Origin: Pseudomonas sp. FeN3W
GTDB taxonomy: Bacteria; Pseudomonadota; Gammaproteobacteria; Pseudomonadales; Pseudomonadaceae
Reading direction: 5' to 3'
Length of the DNA: 64,000 nucleotides
Assembly: GCA_030263805.2 (NCBI GenBank)
Contig: CP136010.1
Span: forward strand, 4,913,001-4,977,000
In this document: positions 18,921 to 27,916 of the stretch, piece by piece
Numbering within the stretch: position 1 is the first letter of the stretch
Layout: each line of letters starts with the position of its first letter
Made by a program: the position numbers and the translations under genes
Notes under the pieces: generated by a model
What the model saw: the letters and a program-made list of their open reading frames with translations, nothing else
What the model was told of the DNA's origin: nothing
The model's database searches: none

Positions 18921-21626
18921 TCAGGAAGGTGCGCGTTCCGGCTGGCTGGCCAGCAGACGCTTGATTTCGGGAACGCAGGAGCCACAGCTGGTGCCGCAAC
19001 CGAGTTCCTGCTTGAGGCCGGTCAGATCGAGACCGCGCTCGATGCCTGCACGGACCTTGCTCTGGCTGACGTTCAGGCAGTTGCACAGGGTGCGGTCGGT
19101 GCTGACCTTGGCACTACCCGGCGGCGCGCTGAGCGGCGCCAGCAGCCAGCGACGCAGTTCGGCATCGGCACTGCCGCTTTCCCAGAGGCCGCGCAGCCAC
19201 TGCCGGGCGGCGGTCTCGCCGGCCAGGCGCAAGGCGACGATGCGGCCGTCCTCGATGCGCACGCGCTTGCCGACGGCGCGCCTTGGGTCGTCATAGGCCA
19301 GTACCGGGCCTTCGTCGAGGCCGAGCAGGCGGTCGATGGCGTCCAGTTCGGCGGCTGTCGGCGGCGTGTGCCGGGCGGCGCGAATCAGCAGGGCCGGGCG
19401 CTCGCGTCCGCCGAGGCTGAAACTGGCGTAGTCGAAGGCTTCGAACAATGGCCGCAGCGCCTCGAAGCGTCGCTGCACATCGCCCTCGACCAGCGCGAAG
19501 AACTGCCAGGGCAGTTCGACCTGCTCGACTTCGATGCCGGCGTGCTTGAGTTCGGGCTGTTTCGACAACGGGTCGACGCTGGCCAGGGTCAATACATTGC
19601 TGCCCAGCCCCTTGAGAAAGCGATCGCCCCAGTGCATCGGCAGGAAGGCCTGGCCGGCACGCAGGCTGTCGTCCTTGTGCACCGGCAGGATCAGGCTGCC
19701 GCGACGGCTCTTGACCTTCACCAGCTGGCCGTCCAGCAGACGTCGGCGACGCATGTCCTCTGCATTCATGCCAAGCAGCGCCTCTTCGACATGGCCGAAC
19801 AGCCGCGCCGCAGTGCCGGTGCGGCTCATGCCGTGCCACTGATCGCGCAGTCGGCCGGTATTGAGCGTCAGCGGGTAGCGCGCCTCGCGCTTTTCCTTCG
19901 GCGCCTGGTAGTGCTCGGCGATGAAGCGCGCGTGGCCATTGGCGGTGGGGAACACACCATCGCCATACAGTCGTGTGGTGCCCTGTTCGCTGCCCGGCGG
20001 AAACGGCCATTGCTGCGGACCGAGCGTGTCGATCAGTGTGTAGCTCAGGCCGCTGTAGTCCAGATCGCGAGCGGCGGTGAGCGGCTTGTACTCCTCGAAC
20101 AGCGCCTCGGCATTCTCGAACGCGAACCGGCTCGGCTCGCCGGGGCGCAGGCGACGTTCCAGCCGTCGGGCGAAATCGCAGGTGATCGCCCAGTCGGCTC
20201 GGGCTTCGCCGGGGGCTGGCACGGCGCGGCGCACATGGCTGATGCGGCGCTCGGAGTTGGTCACGGTGCCTTCCTTTTCGCCCCAGCTCGCGGCCGGCAG
20301 CAGCAGGTCGGCGTGGCGGCAGGTTTCGGTGGTGAAGAACGCTTCCTGCACCACGACGAAGGGACAGGCGGCCAGGGCCTCATGGACTTTCTGCTGGTCG
20401 GGCAGCGACTGCGCCGGGTTGGTGCAAGCGATCCACAGCGCCTTGATCTTGCCGGCGCGCACCGCCTCGAACAGCTCGATGGCGGACAGTCCGGGCTGTT
20501 TCGGCAGCTGCTCGACACCCCAGTAGCCCGCCACTTCAGCGCGGTGTTCGGCGTTGGCCACGTCGCGGTGGCCGGGCAGCAGGTTGGACAGGCTGCCGGT
20601 TTCGCGGCCGCCCATGGCATTCGGTTGACCGGTGAGCGAGAAGGGCCCGGCGCCCGGCTTGCCGATCTGTCCGGTGGCCAGGTGCAGGTTGATCAGCGCG
20701 CTGTTCTTGGCACTGCCGGCGGTTGACTGATTCAGCCCCATGCACCACAGGGAGAGGAAGGCTGGTGCGCTTCCGATCAGCCGCGCGCAGGTTTGCAGAT
20801 CATCTACCGGGATGCCGCAGAGGTCGGCGACCATCGCCGGGGTGTAGTCGCGCACCAGGCTTTTCAGCGCATCGAAGCCCTCGGTATGCGCATCGATGAA
20901 GCGCCGGTCGATCCAGCCTTCCCACATGAGGATATGCAGCAGGCCGTGGAACAGCGCAACATCGGTGCCGGGCAGGATCGGCAGGTGCAGATCGGCCAGC
21001 TCGCTGGTGTCGGTGCGCCGCGGGTCGATGACGATGAGGGTCATCTCCGGCCGCTTCGCCTTGGCTTCTTCCAGACGGCGGAACAGCACCGGGTGTGCGT
21101 AGGCCATGTTGCTGCCGGCGATCAGCAGGCAGTCGGCCTGCTCGATGTCCTCGTAGGAGCAGGGCGGGGCGTCGGCACCCAGGCTGCGCTTGTAGCCGAC
21201 CACCGCCGAGGACATGCACAGTCGCGAGTTGGAATCCAGGTTGTTGGTGCCGACCAGGGCGCGGGCCAGTTTGTTGAAGGCGTAGTAGTCCTCGGTCAGC
21301 AGCTGGCCGGAGACATAGAAAGCGACGCTGTCCGGCCCGTGCTCGCGGATGGTCTCGGCGAAAACGTTGGCCGCGTGCTCCAGCGCGCTGTCCCAGTCGG
21401 TGCGACCGCGGGCCAGGCCCTTGCCCAGACGCAGCTCAGGGTAGAGCGCGCGGGCGCCCAGGTCGCCGGTCAGGTGCAGGGTCGAGCCCTTGCTGCACAG
21501 CTTGCCGAGGTTGGCCGGATGGCCGGGGTCGCCGGCCACATCGAGGATGCGCTCGCCGTCGTGCTCGATCAGCACGCCACAGCCGACTCCGCAGTAGCAG
21601 CAGGTCGAGGCGGTTGTCATACGCAT
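18921..21626 (-). CDS. nasC: assimilatory nitrate reductase, catalytic subunit
   Basis: 901-residue molybdopterin oxidoreductase. The N-terminal [4Fe-4S] ligands are in CCYCGVGCGVL plus the later KLCSKG. The C-terminal extension has a BFD-like [2Fe-2S] domain (CNCLNVSQ ... GCGTSCGSCVPEI), typical of assimilatory NasA/NasC enzymes that take electrons from NADH through a partner or ferredoxin. Reduces nitrate to nitrite in the cytoplasm (no Tat signal). Two start codons (21626 and 21620) are possible. It follows nirD by 43 bases in one operon. Confidence 0.96.
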   Translation of the reverse strand: MRMTTASTCCYCGVGCGVLIEHDGERILDVAGDPGHPANLGKLCSKGSTLHLTGDLGARALYPELRLGKGLARGRTDWDSALEHAANVFAETIREHGPDSVAFYVSGQLLTEDYYAFNKLARALVGTNNLDSNSRLCMSSAVVGYKRSLGADAPPCSYEDIEQADCLLIAGSNMAYAHPVLFRRLEEAKAKRPEMTLIVIDPRRTDTSELADLHLPILPGTDVALFHGLLHILMWEGWIDRRFIDAHTEGFDALKSLVRDYTPAMVADLCGIPVDDLQTCARLIGSAPAFLSLWCMGLNQSTAGSAKNSALINLHLATGQIGKPGAGPFSLTGQPNAMGGRETGSLSNLLPGHRDVANAEHRAEVAGYWGVEQLPKQPGLSAIELFEAVRAGKIKALWIACTNPAQSLPDQQKVHEALAACPFVVVQEAFFTTETCRHADLLLPAASWGEKEGTVTNSERRISHVRRAVPAPGEARADWAITCDFARRLERRLRPGEPSRFAFENAEALFEEYKPLTAARDLDYSGLSYTLIDTLGPQQWPFPPGSEQGTTRLYGDGVFPTANGHARFIAEHYQAPKEKREARYPLTLNTGRLRDQWHGMSRTGTAARLFGHVEEALLGMNAEDMRRRRLLDGQLVKVKSRRGSLILPVHKDDSLRAGQAFLPMHWGDRFLKGLGSNVLTLASVDPLSKQPELKHAGIEVEQVELPWQFFALVEGDVQRRFEALRPLFEAFDYASFSLGGRERPALLIRAARHTPPTAAELDAIDRLLGLDEGPVLAYDDPRRAVGKRVRIEDGRIVALRLAGETAARQWLRGLWESGSADAELRRWLLAPLSAPPGSAKVSTDRTLCNCLNVSQSKVRAGIERGLDLTGLKQELGCGTSCGSCVPEIKRLLASQPERAPS

Positions 21627-21669
21627 GGCGTCGTCTCCTGGGAAAAGGTGCTGGTCAACTGCGGTGTGT

Positions 21670-21999
21670 TCAGGCCGCGCATTCCTTGCGCGGGTTCAGC
21701 GAGAGCTGCACGCGCCCGTTCTCGACGCGCGCCTCGTGGCGGTGCGCGCAGCCGACGTCTGGGGCCAGCGCCTCGCCGCTTTCCAGGTTGATCTGCCAGT
21801 TGTGCAGCGGGCAGGCGACCTGTTTGCCGTAGACGATCCCCTGCGACAGCGGGCCGCCCTTGTGCGGGCAGCGGTCGTCGAGGGCGAAGACCTGATCGTC
21901 CGCGGTGCGGAAGATCGCGATATCACCCTTGGGGCCGGCGATGATGCGCGAGCCAAGCGGGTTGATCTCATCCAGTGCGCAGATATCGAGCCAATTCAT
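21670..21999 (-). CDS. nirD: nitrite reductase (NADH) small subunit
   Basis: 109 residues with a Rieske-type [2Fe-2S]-like fold. The motif DDRCPHKGGPLSQG and the later CPLHNWQINL both keep the Cys-x-His ligand pairs, so unlike E. coli NirD this protein may bind a real Rieske cluster. Partner of NirB, from which it is separated by 18 bases. Confidence 0.95.
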   Translation of the reverse strand: MNWLDICALDEINPLGSRIIAGPKGDIAIFRTADDQVFALDDRCPHKGGPLSQGIVYGKQVACPLHNWQINLESGEALAPDVGCAHRHEARVENGRVQLSLNPRKECAA

Positions 22000-22017
22000 G
22001 CGGTGTCCCTCCAGATC

Positions 22018-24468
22018 TCAGGCGTTTTCCAGCTGCTTGACGGCGATACGGTCGAATTCCTTCTTCAGCTGTGGCTTGGAAAGCTGTTCCTGCCACGGGT
22101 CCTGCTCGAAGGAAAGCGAGAACAGCAGCCGCTGGTGCAGTGCCTGACGGCGGTCGGCATCGTCCAGCACGGCCTGCTTGATGTGGTCCATGCCGACGCG
22201 CTGCAGGTAGTGCACGGTGCGCTCAAGGTAGAAGGCTTCCTCGCGGTAGAGCTGGAGGAACGCCAGGCTGTATTGCATGACCTCCTCGGCCGTGCGGACC
22301 TTGACGAAGAACTCGCCGGCCTCGGTTTTGATGCCGCCGTTGCCGCCTATGTACAGCTCCCAGCCGGAGTCGACGCCGATGATGCCGACGTCCTTGATGC
22401 CCGATTCGGCGCAGTTGCGCGGGCAGCCGGAGACCGCCAGCTTGACCTTGTGCGGCGACCACATGTTGAACAGCGCGTGTTCCAGGTCGATGCCCATCTG
22501 CGTCGAGTTCTGCGTACCGAAGCGGCAGAACTCGCTGCCGACACAGGTCTTCACGGTGCGGATGGACTTGCCGTAGGCGTGGCCGGAGGGCATGTCGAGA
22601 TCCTTCCAGACGCCCGGCAGGTCTTCCTTCCTGATCCCCAGCAGGTCGATGCGCTGGCCGCCGGTGACCTTGACCATGGGCACCTGGTACTTGTCCGCCA
22701 CGTCGGCGATGCGCCGCAGTTCGGCGGCATTGGTCACGCCGCCCCACATCCGCGGCACCACGGAGTAGGTGCCGTCCTTCTGGATGTTGGCGTGGGCGCG
22801 CTCGTTGATGAAGCGCGACTGCGGATCGTCCCTGGCCTCGCCCGGCCAGGTGGAGATCAGGTAGTAGTTCAGCGCCGGACGGCAGGTGGCGCAGCCGTTG
22901 GGCGTGCGCCATTCCATGAAGGCCATGGCCGCCGGGATGCTGGTCAGGTGGTGCTCGCGGATGGCCTTGCGCACCTGGCCGTGATTGAGGTCGCTGCAGC
23001 CGCAGATGGCCTTCTCGCTCTTCGGCTTGACGTCGGCGGCGCCGCCGACGGTGTTGATCAGGATCTGTTCCACCAGGCCGGCGCAGGAACCGCAGGAACT
23101 GGCGGCCTTGGTGTGCTTCTTCACCTCGTCGACGGAGAACAGCCCGTGTTCCTGGATCGCCTTGACGATGGTGCCCTTGCACACCCCGTTGCAGCCGCAG
23201 ACCTCCATGTCGTCCGGCATGGACATGGCCTTGTTCTGGCCCTGGTGGCCGGCATCGCCGATGGCACCCTCTCCAAACATCAGGTGGTCGCGGATCGCAC
23301 TGACGTTCTGCCCCTCGCGCACCTGGCGGAAGTACCAGCCGCCATCGGCGGTGTCACCGTAGAGGCAAGCGCCGACCAGCACGTCGTCCTTGATCACCAG
23401 TTTCTTGTAGACACCGCCGATGGGGTCGGAGAGGGTGATGGTCTCGGTGCCGTCACCGCCGATGAAATCGCCGGCGGAGAACAGGTCGATGCCGGTGACC
23501 TTGAGCTTGGTGGAAGTCACCGAACCCAGGTAGCGGGAGAAGCCGAGCATGGCCAGGTGGTTGGCACAGACCTTGGCCTGCTCGAACAGCGGCGCGACCA
23601 GGCCGTAGGCGGTGCCGCGGTGGTTGGCACATTCGCCGACGGCGTAGATGCGCGGGTCATAGGTCTGCAGGGTGTCGTTGACCAGGATGCCGCGGTTGCA
23701 CGGGATGCCGGCCTGTTCGGCCAGTTCGCTGTTGGGGCGGATGCCGGCGGCCATCACCACCAGGTCGGCGGGGATTACTTCACCGTCCTTGAACTTGACC
23801 GCGCAGACCCGGCCTTCGCCGTTGTCGAGCAGTTCGGCGGTGTGCTTGGGCAGGAGAAACTTCAGGCCGCGGCTTTCCAGCGCGCTCTGCAGCAGGGTGC
23901 CGGCGGTCCTGTCCAACTGGCGTTCCATCAGCCAGTCACCGATGTGCACTACGGTCACGTCCATGCCGCGCAGCTTGAGGCCATTGGCTGCCTCCAGGCC
24001 GAGCAGGCCGCCGCCGATGACCACCGCGTGCTTGTGGGTCTTGGCGGTGTCCATCATCACCTGGGTGTCGGCGATGTCGCGATAACCGATCACGCCCTGC
24101 AGGTCCTTGCCGGGAATCGGCAGGATGAACGGATTGGAGCCGGTGGCGATGAGCAGGCGGTCGTATTCGGCTTCGCTGCCGTCATCGGCGATGACCCGGC
24201 GGCGGGCGCGATCGATCTTCATCACCTTGCGGTTGAGCATGAGGCGGATGTCGTTCTCGGCGTACCAGTCCAGATCGTTGAGCACGATCTCTTCGAACTG
24301 CTGCTCGCCGGCCAGCACGGGGGAAAGCAGGATGCGGTTGTAGTTGGGATGCGGCTCGGCGCCGAACACCGTGATGTCGTAGAGCTCGTTGGTGAGTTTG
24401 AGCAGCTCTTCGAGGGTCCGCACGCCGGCCATTCCGTTGCCGATCATTACCAGTTTGAGTTTCTTCAT
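22018..24468 (-). CDS. nirB: nitrite reductase (NADH) large subunit
   Basis: 816 residues. Domain order: FAD/NAD(P)-binding reductase (GNGMAG at 10-15), two BFD-like [2Fe-2S] segments (CGCNGVCKG with SSCGSCAG, then CGCSDLNHG with CATCRP), and the C-terminal siroheme/[4Fe-4S] sulfite-nitrite reductase half (GSEFCRFG and SGCPRNCAESG). Catalyses six-electron reduction of nitrite to ammonium with NADH. First gene of nirB-nirD-nasC-cobA. Expression is predicted to need sigma-54/NtrC and NasT antitermination (see leader). Confidence 0.98.
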   Translation of the reverse strand: MKKLKLVMIGNGMAGVRTLEELLKLTNELYDITVFGAEPHPNYNRILLSPVLAGEQQFEEIVLNDLDWYAENDIRLMLNRKVMKIDRARRRVIADDGSEAEYDRLLIATGSNPFILPIPGKDLQGVIGYRDIADTQVMMDTAKTHKHAVVIGGGLLGLEAANGLKLRGMDVTVVHIGDWLMERQLDRTAGTLLQSALESRGLKFLLPKHTAELLDNGEGRVCAVKFKDGEVIPADLVVMAAGIRPNSELAEQAGIPCNRGILVNDTLQTYDPRIYAVGECANHRGTAYGLVAPLFEQAKVCANHLAMLGFSRYLGSVTSTKLKVTGIDLFSAGDFIGGDGTETITLSDPIGGVYKKLVIKDDVLVGACLYGDTADGGWYFRQVREGQNVSAIRDHLMFGEGAIGDAGHQGQNKAMSMPDDMEVCGCNGVCKGTIVKAIQEHGLFSVDEVKKHTKAASSCGSCAGLVEQILINTVGGAADVKPKSEKAICGCSDLNHGQVRKAIREHHLTSIPAAMAFMEWRTPNGCATCRPALNYYLISTWPGEARDDPQSRFINERAHANIQKDGTYSVVPRMWGGVTNAAELRRIADVADKYQVPMVKVTGGQRIDLLGIRKEDLPGVWKDLDMPSGHAYGKSIRTVKTCVGSEFCRFGTQNSTQMGIDLEHALFNMWSPHKVKLAVSGCPRNCAESGIKDVGIIGVDSGWELYIGGNGGIKTEAGEFFVKVRTAEEVMQYSLAFLQLYREEAFYLERTVHYLQRVGMDHIKQAVLDDADRRQALHQRLLFSLSFEQDPWQEQLSKPQLKKEFDRIAVKQLENA

Positions 24469-24530
24469 GCCCGTTCTCCGTGCCGCTCGACGTCTGTCGC
24501 CCGGCCTGCTCGAATTTTTTCAACAACAAA

Positions 24531-24567
24531 AAAGGCGTCCCACCGGTTACCCAGTGAGGACGCCTTT
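24531..24567 (-). terminator. leader attenuator of the nirB operon
   Basis: Read on the minus strand: perfect ten-base stem aaaggcgtcc / ggacgccttt with a 17-base loop followed by ttttttgttg. It lies about 60 bases before the nirB ATG, inside the leader, so it would stop transcription unless antiterminated by NasT. Confidence 0.88.
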
Positions 24568-24574
24568 GTCCGTG

Positions 24575-24618
24575 TCCCGCTCTGTCGGGAAACCTGCCGC
24601 TCCACGTTGAGGGCCAGG
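24575..24618 (-). promoter_or_regulatory. tandem hexaloop hairpins, ANTAR (NasT) RNA target
   Basis: Minus-strand RNA. Hairpin P1 (24593-24618) has an inner stem CUC/GAG, a GCC/GGC extension and loop AACGUG. Hairpin P2 (24575-24590) has stem UCCCG/CGGGA and loop ACAGAG. Both loops are six bases with A at position 1 and G at position 4, the known recognition features of ANTAR antiterminators. P2 ends eight bases before the attenuator stem. Confidence 0.8.
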
Positions 24619-24645
24619 TCGTAATGATTCTTCGAGATTCTGCTT

Positions 24646-24661
24646 TGCAGAGGCTGTGCCA
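24646..24661 (-). promoter_or_regulatory. sigma-54 promoter of nirB operon
   Basis: Minus strand TGGCAC-AGCCT-CTGCA matches the -24/-12 consensus TGGCAC-N5-TTGCA at ten of eleven fixed positions with correct spacing. Transcription would start near 24635, just before the hexaloop hairpins. Confidence 0.8.
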
Positions 24662-24746
24662 ACTTGCGATTGCGCCGGTTTTCAAGGGCTTGAGCACTTG
24701 CTGTGGAGCGGCCCTGGTCGATCAGTTGCACTGATATGCAGCGGCT

Positions 24747-24763
24747 TGCGCCTTGATGGTGCG
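24747..24763. promoter_or_regulatory. probable NtrC binding site upstream of nirB
   Basis: TGCGCCTTGATGGTGCG is a near-palindrome close to the NtrC consensus (TGCACC-N5-GGTGCA), about 115 bases upstream of the expected start, the usual place for an enhancer. The rest of the 492-base gap on this side holds the promoter and leader. Confidence 0.65.
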
Positions 24764-24960
24764 AATCCGCCCTGGAATCGACTCCGAAAAACGCCGTTGA
24801 CAGGCTGTGGGCAGCTTTTTAAAGTTTCGCCCATGCGCCGATTTAGTCAGCTACTTGCGGGGCGCCTGGAGCCGATGGCTTCGAAATACCGCTAAAGCGC
24901 TGGTTCCGGTGTCGCCTCCCACCGCTGCCCAGCGGAATCCTCGAGGCGGAAGTTGAATTG

Positions 24961-25275
24961 ATGAACGCAAAGCACGCCCAGTTGCGCCTGGCCCCGATCA
25001 CCAGCGGCCTGCACCCCAGCAATCCGAAAATCCTGCTGGGTGGTACTCACCAACCGTCACTGTTGCGCTACCTCGAAGGTTGGCCGCGACGCCATCGCAA
25101 ATCCCGCGCCCTGCTGATCCAGTTCGCCATGGCCGACGAGTCGCTGGCACGTTTCGCCAGCGACAGTTTCGACCTGGCGGTGATCCAGGCGCCTGCGGCC
25201 GAATCGCTGCAGGAGCGAATCCATGAGCTGACGCGCGTGGCGCGACAGGGGTTGATCGTTCGACGCCAGCTGTAG
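24961..25275 (+). CDS. hypothetical protein
   Basis: 104 residues, not recognised. No signal peptide or membrane segment. The C-terminal half (SFDLAVIQAPAAESLQERIH, then ELTRVARQGLIV) resembles the late strands of a Rossmann methyltransferase, but the SAM-binding motifs are missing, so it may be a shortened relative or unrelated. It is divergent from nirB and uses ATG 24961 with a GCGGAAG ribosome binding site. The stop TAG belongs to the GTAG foot of the following REP-like element, so the original C-terminus may have been different. Confidence 0.6.
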   Translation: MNAKHAQLRLAPITSGLHPSNPKILLGGTHQPSLLRYLEGWPRRHRKSRALLIQFAMADESLARFASDSFDLAVIQAPAAESLQERIHELTRVARQGLIVRRQL

Positions 25276-25341
25276 GGCGGGTTGCAACCCGCCGTTCGGC
25301 GCCGGACAGGGCAGCGTCCGCGCGGGTTTCACCCGCCCTAC
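25272..25341. repeat. REP-like palindrome, family B
   Basis: Ends gtagggcggg and cccgccctac are exact inverted repeats. An inner hairpin gggttgcaaccc follows the left end. A near copy of the interior occurs at 25614-25676. Provides the stop codon of the upstream gene. Confidence 0.85.
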
Positions 25342-25356
25342 GGCTGCGCGGGATGC

Positions 25357-25410
25357 GTAGGGTGCGCTCTGCGCACCGCCAGCCCTCGATGCGCTCCGGA
25401 GCGCACCCTT
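25357..25410. repeat. REP-like palindrome, family C
   Basis: gtagggtgcgc at the left, gcgcaccctt at the right, with inner arms tgcgc / gcgca and gcgctccggagcgc. The right foot is degenerate (cttgta instead of ctac). Confidence 0.75.
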
Positions 25411-25426
25411 GTATGGCTTGCCAGGT

Positions 25427-25526
25427 GTAGGTTGGGTTGAGGCGCGTAGCGCCGAAGCCCAACATCACACCGAAACCTCGCCCGACACCCCGCTCGTTGG
25501 GCTTCGCGGAGCTCAACCCAACCTAC
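25427..25526. repeat. REP-like palindrome, family D
   Basis: Exact outer inverted repeat gtaggttgggttga / tcaacccaacctac apart from the last bases, with inner arms gaagcccaac / gttgggcttc. The same family occurs at 34005-34145. Confidence 0.85.
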
Positions 25527-25613
25527 GGCCCGCATCGCCGCGGGGTGTGAACTCCCACAGGGGGCTGTGCGGGCTGGCTGTTGTTGTGAGAGCCCCGATC
25601 CTTTGGCAAATTC

Positions 25614-25676
25614 GTAGGTTGGGTTGCAACCCGCCGTTCGGAACCGGCCTGGGCACTGTCCGCGCGGGTTTTGCCC
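25614..25676. repeat. REP-like element, family B/D hybrid, right end missing
   Basis: Starts gtaggttgggttgcaacccg like family D, then follows family B (ccgttcgg, gccgg, cgcgcgggtt). The closing ctac foot is absent: the sequence runs directly into the stop of the XRE gene at 25678. The space 25527-25613 between elements shows nothing else recognisable. Confidence 0.7.
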
Positions 25677-25677
25677 A

Positions 25678-26052
25678 TCAGCGCACAGCATCCTCTTCCT
25701 TGCCACAGGCTGCTCCCCTGGCCTTGAACACTTTGACAACCTCGCTGACGAAGCTCACCACCAGCGTCCGTTCGTTGTCGGGCAGGTCCTGAATCATTTC
25801 CCCGATGGATTGGGCGTGATCGGCAGCGTTGGCGGGACCTGTGCGAAAAAGATCGCTCGGTGAGCATTCCAGTATCTCGGCGATCTGCTGCAGCCGGGGC
25901 AGCGTTGGCGATATCACGCCGTTTTCCATGCGGCTGATCGTTTCCTTCTCGATGCCCATGATCTCCGCTACCTGTGCCTGGGTCAGCCCTTTGGCCTTGC
26001 GGCGGACGGCGATCACCATGCCCACCTCGTACACCAGCCCTCTGTCCTTCAT
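25678..26052 (-). CDS. XRE-family transcriptional regulator
   Basis: 124 residues. The helix-turn-helix (about 12-67) is clear: GLTQAQVAEIMGIEKETISR followed by MENGVISPTLPRLQQIAEIL. The C-terminal 50 residues are helical and may dimerise. Repressor-like. Divergent from a chemoreceptor gene; the 196 bases between carry two inverted repeats built from ACGTCA/TGACGT, likely its own operators. A REP-like element abuts its stop codon. Confidence 0.88.
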   Translation of the reverse strand: MKDRGLVYEVGMVIAVRRKAKGLTQAQVAEIMGIEKETISRMENGVISPTLPRLQQIAEILECSPSDLFRTGPANAADHAQSIGEMIQDLPDNERTLVVSFVSEVVKVFKARGAACGKEEDAVR

Positions 26053-26066
26053 GCGCTTAGCCTCTC

Positions 26067-26160
26067 ACGTCATTACATATGACGTTTTGAGTTATTTTCT
26101 GAGCGCAGGTCTCATAAACGAAGGACGTTTTACGTCAATATTATAGGCTTTAAACGTCAT
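26067..26160. promoter_or_regulatory. operator cluster between XRE regulator and chemoreceptor
   Basis: Inverted repeat ACGTCAT-N5-ATGACGT at 26067-26085, a second one GACGT-TTT-ACGTC at 26124-26136, and a half site ACGTCAT at 26154-26160. The first lies 15 bases upstream of the XRE start codon. This is the layout expected of an autorepressor that may also control the divergent MCP gene. The flanking sequence is AT-rich for this genome. Confidence 0.65.
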
Positions 26161-26248
26161 TTCCTGTTGACCCTCATCAGGCCCGGGAGCGATAGTTGCG
26201 CCATTAGAGTGCTATCTAGAGCGCTGCTGGGGTCGCTGGGGAAATGGA

Positions 26249-27877
26249 ATGCTGACCAACTTGAAAATACGCACAGGGATATCGATCGTCCTCTTCACGC
26301 TGATTGCGGCGCTGCTGGTGTCGACTTTCACGGCCTGGAGAGGCGCCAGGACCAGCATGGAGCAGATTCAGAATCTGTATCAGCAGGGGATCGAGCGCGG
26401 CGGCCAGTTGCAGAAAGCCTATGCCCGTCTGTTGCGCGCCCGTATCGGTCTGGCCGGCGCCTTCCTGGAAACCGGCGCGGGGGACGTGGACAAGGCGCAG
26501 GCCACCCTGGTTATCACCCAGAGGCTGGTCGACGAAGCGGACGCCGCCTTCACCGCATTCAGCGCCGACAGCGGCGGAGATTCCTGGCAGGCGCTCGAGC
26601 AGAACCTGCGACAGACGTTCGCCCTCTACCAAGCGGTCCTGGAAGAACAGTTGCAGGCGCTGCAGTCCGGTTCGCAGAGCCTCTACATCGAGGTCAACCT
26701 GAAGGCGCGTGCCGCGAACGACGATTTCGACAAGGTGCTGCAGGCCTATGAGCAGCGTATGGACGGCCATACCACCGCGGTCATGCAGGACGCCCATGAC
26801 CGTTATGCGCTGGCCTTGGTCGAGGCCGTCGCCCTGACCCTCGTGACCCTGTCGCTGGCGCTTGGCTGCTGGTGGTTCATCAGCACCCGCGTGCTCGGGC
26901 CGCTGCGCGAGGTCGGAGGCATCTTCGGCCGTATCGCCACGGGCGACCTGACCAGCCGGATCGAGGTGCGCTCGACCAACGAGATCGGCGTGCTGTTCGC
27001 CGCGCTCGCCCGCATGCAGGAAAGCCAGCGCGACACCATCGGCAGGATCGCCCATTCGTCGAACCAGCTCGCTTCGGCCGCCGAAGAGCTCAGCGCCGTC
27101 ACCGAGGAATCCAACCGTGGGCTGCATCAGCAGCACCAGGAACTGGAGCAGGCGGCGACCGCGGTCAACGAGATGACCACCGCCGTCGACGAAGTGGCGC
27201 GCAACGCGGTGTCCACGGCGCAGGCCTCCAACGATTCCAACCAACTGGCGCAGCAGAGTCGCGTCCAGGTCCAGGACACCCTCGCCGAAGTGGAGGCCAT
27301 GACCCGGGATATCGAGGTCACCTCGCAGCTGGTGCGGGAACTGGCCGGGCAGGCGCACAGCATCGGCACGGTGCTCGACGTGATCCGCGCCGTGTCGGAG
27401 CAGACCAACCTGCTGGCGCTCAACGCCGCCATCGAGGCCGCGCGTGCCGGCGAGGCCGGGCGCGGCTTCGCCGTGGTCGCCGACGAGGTGCGCACCCTGG
27501 CCCAGCGAACCCAGGAGTCGACCGGCGAGATCGAACAGATGATCGGCCGTATCCGCAACGGCACCGATCAGGCCGTCGAATCGATGACGGCCAGCACGCG
27601 CCGGGCGCAGTCCTCGCTGGAGTCGACCCGCGGCGCCGGCCAGACGCTGGAGGACATCTTCCAGAGCGTGATGCAGATCAACGAGCGCAACCTGGTGATC
27701 GCCAGCGCGGCGGAGGAGCAGGCCCAGGTGACGCGCGAGGTGGACCGCAACCTGATCAACATCCGCGAACTTTCCACCGCAGCCGCGGCCGGCGCCAATC
27801 AGACCAGCGCGGCCAGCAACGAGCTGTCGCGGCTGGCGGTGGAGCTCAACGAGATGGTGCTGCGCTTCAAGCTCTAG
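26249..27877 (+). CDS. methyl-accepting chemotaxis protein
   Basis: 542 residues. TM1 at about 11-31, a helical periplasmic ligand domain of about 160 residues (four-helix-bundle/TarH type by pattern), TM2 at about 190-212, HAMP (GPLREVGGIFGRIATGDLTS), then the signalling domain with the invariant tip EQTNLLALNAAIEAARAGE. Ligand unknown. It sits with the following GGDEF/EAL gene inside the nitrate assimilation block and breaks the order nirB-kinase-nasA that I recall from P. aeruginosa, so a nitrogen-related signal is possible but unproven. Ends without the pentapeptide tether for CheR. Confidence 0.93.
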   Translation: MLTNLKIRTGISIVLFTLIAALLVSTFTAWRGARTSMEQIQNLYQQGIERGGQLQKAYARLLRARIGLAGAFLETGAGDVDKAQATLVITQRLVDEADAAFTAFSADSGGDSWQALEQNLRQTFALYQAVLEEQLQALQSGSQSLYIEVNLKARAANDDFDKVLQAYEQRMDGHTTAVMQDAHDRYALALVEAVALTLVTLSLALGCWWFISTRVLGPLREVGGIFGRIATGDLTSRIEVRSTNEIGVLFAALARMQESQRDTIGRIAHSSNQLASAAEELSAVTEESNRGLHQQHQELEQAATAVNEMTTAVDEVARNAVSTAQASNDSNQLAQQSRVQVQDTLAEVEAMTRDIEVTSQLVRELAGQAHSIGTVLDVIRAVSEQTNLLALNAAIEAARAGEAGRGFAVVADEVRTLAQRTQESTGEIEQMIGRIRNGTDQAVESMTASTRRAQSSLESTRGAGQTLEDIFQSVMQINERNLVIASAAEEQAQVTREVDRNLINIRELSTAAAAGANQTSAASNELSRLAVELNEMVLRFKL

Positions 27878-27916
27878 GGCTGCAAGCCGGACCACTCCTG
27901 CGGAGCCCTCTTCTAT

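Noticed and set aside
21625..24624. 999-codon open frame antisense to nirB and nirD
   Set aside because: Runs through the nirD-nirB genes and their leader; composition is typical of an antisense shadow and it has no recognisable domain.
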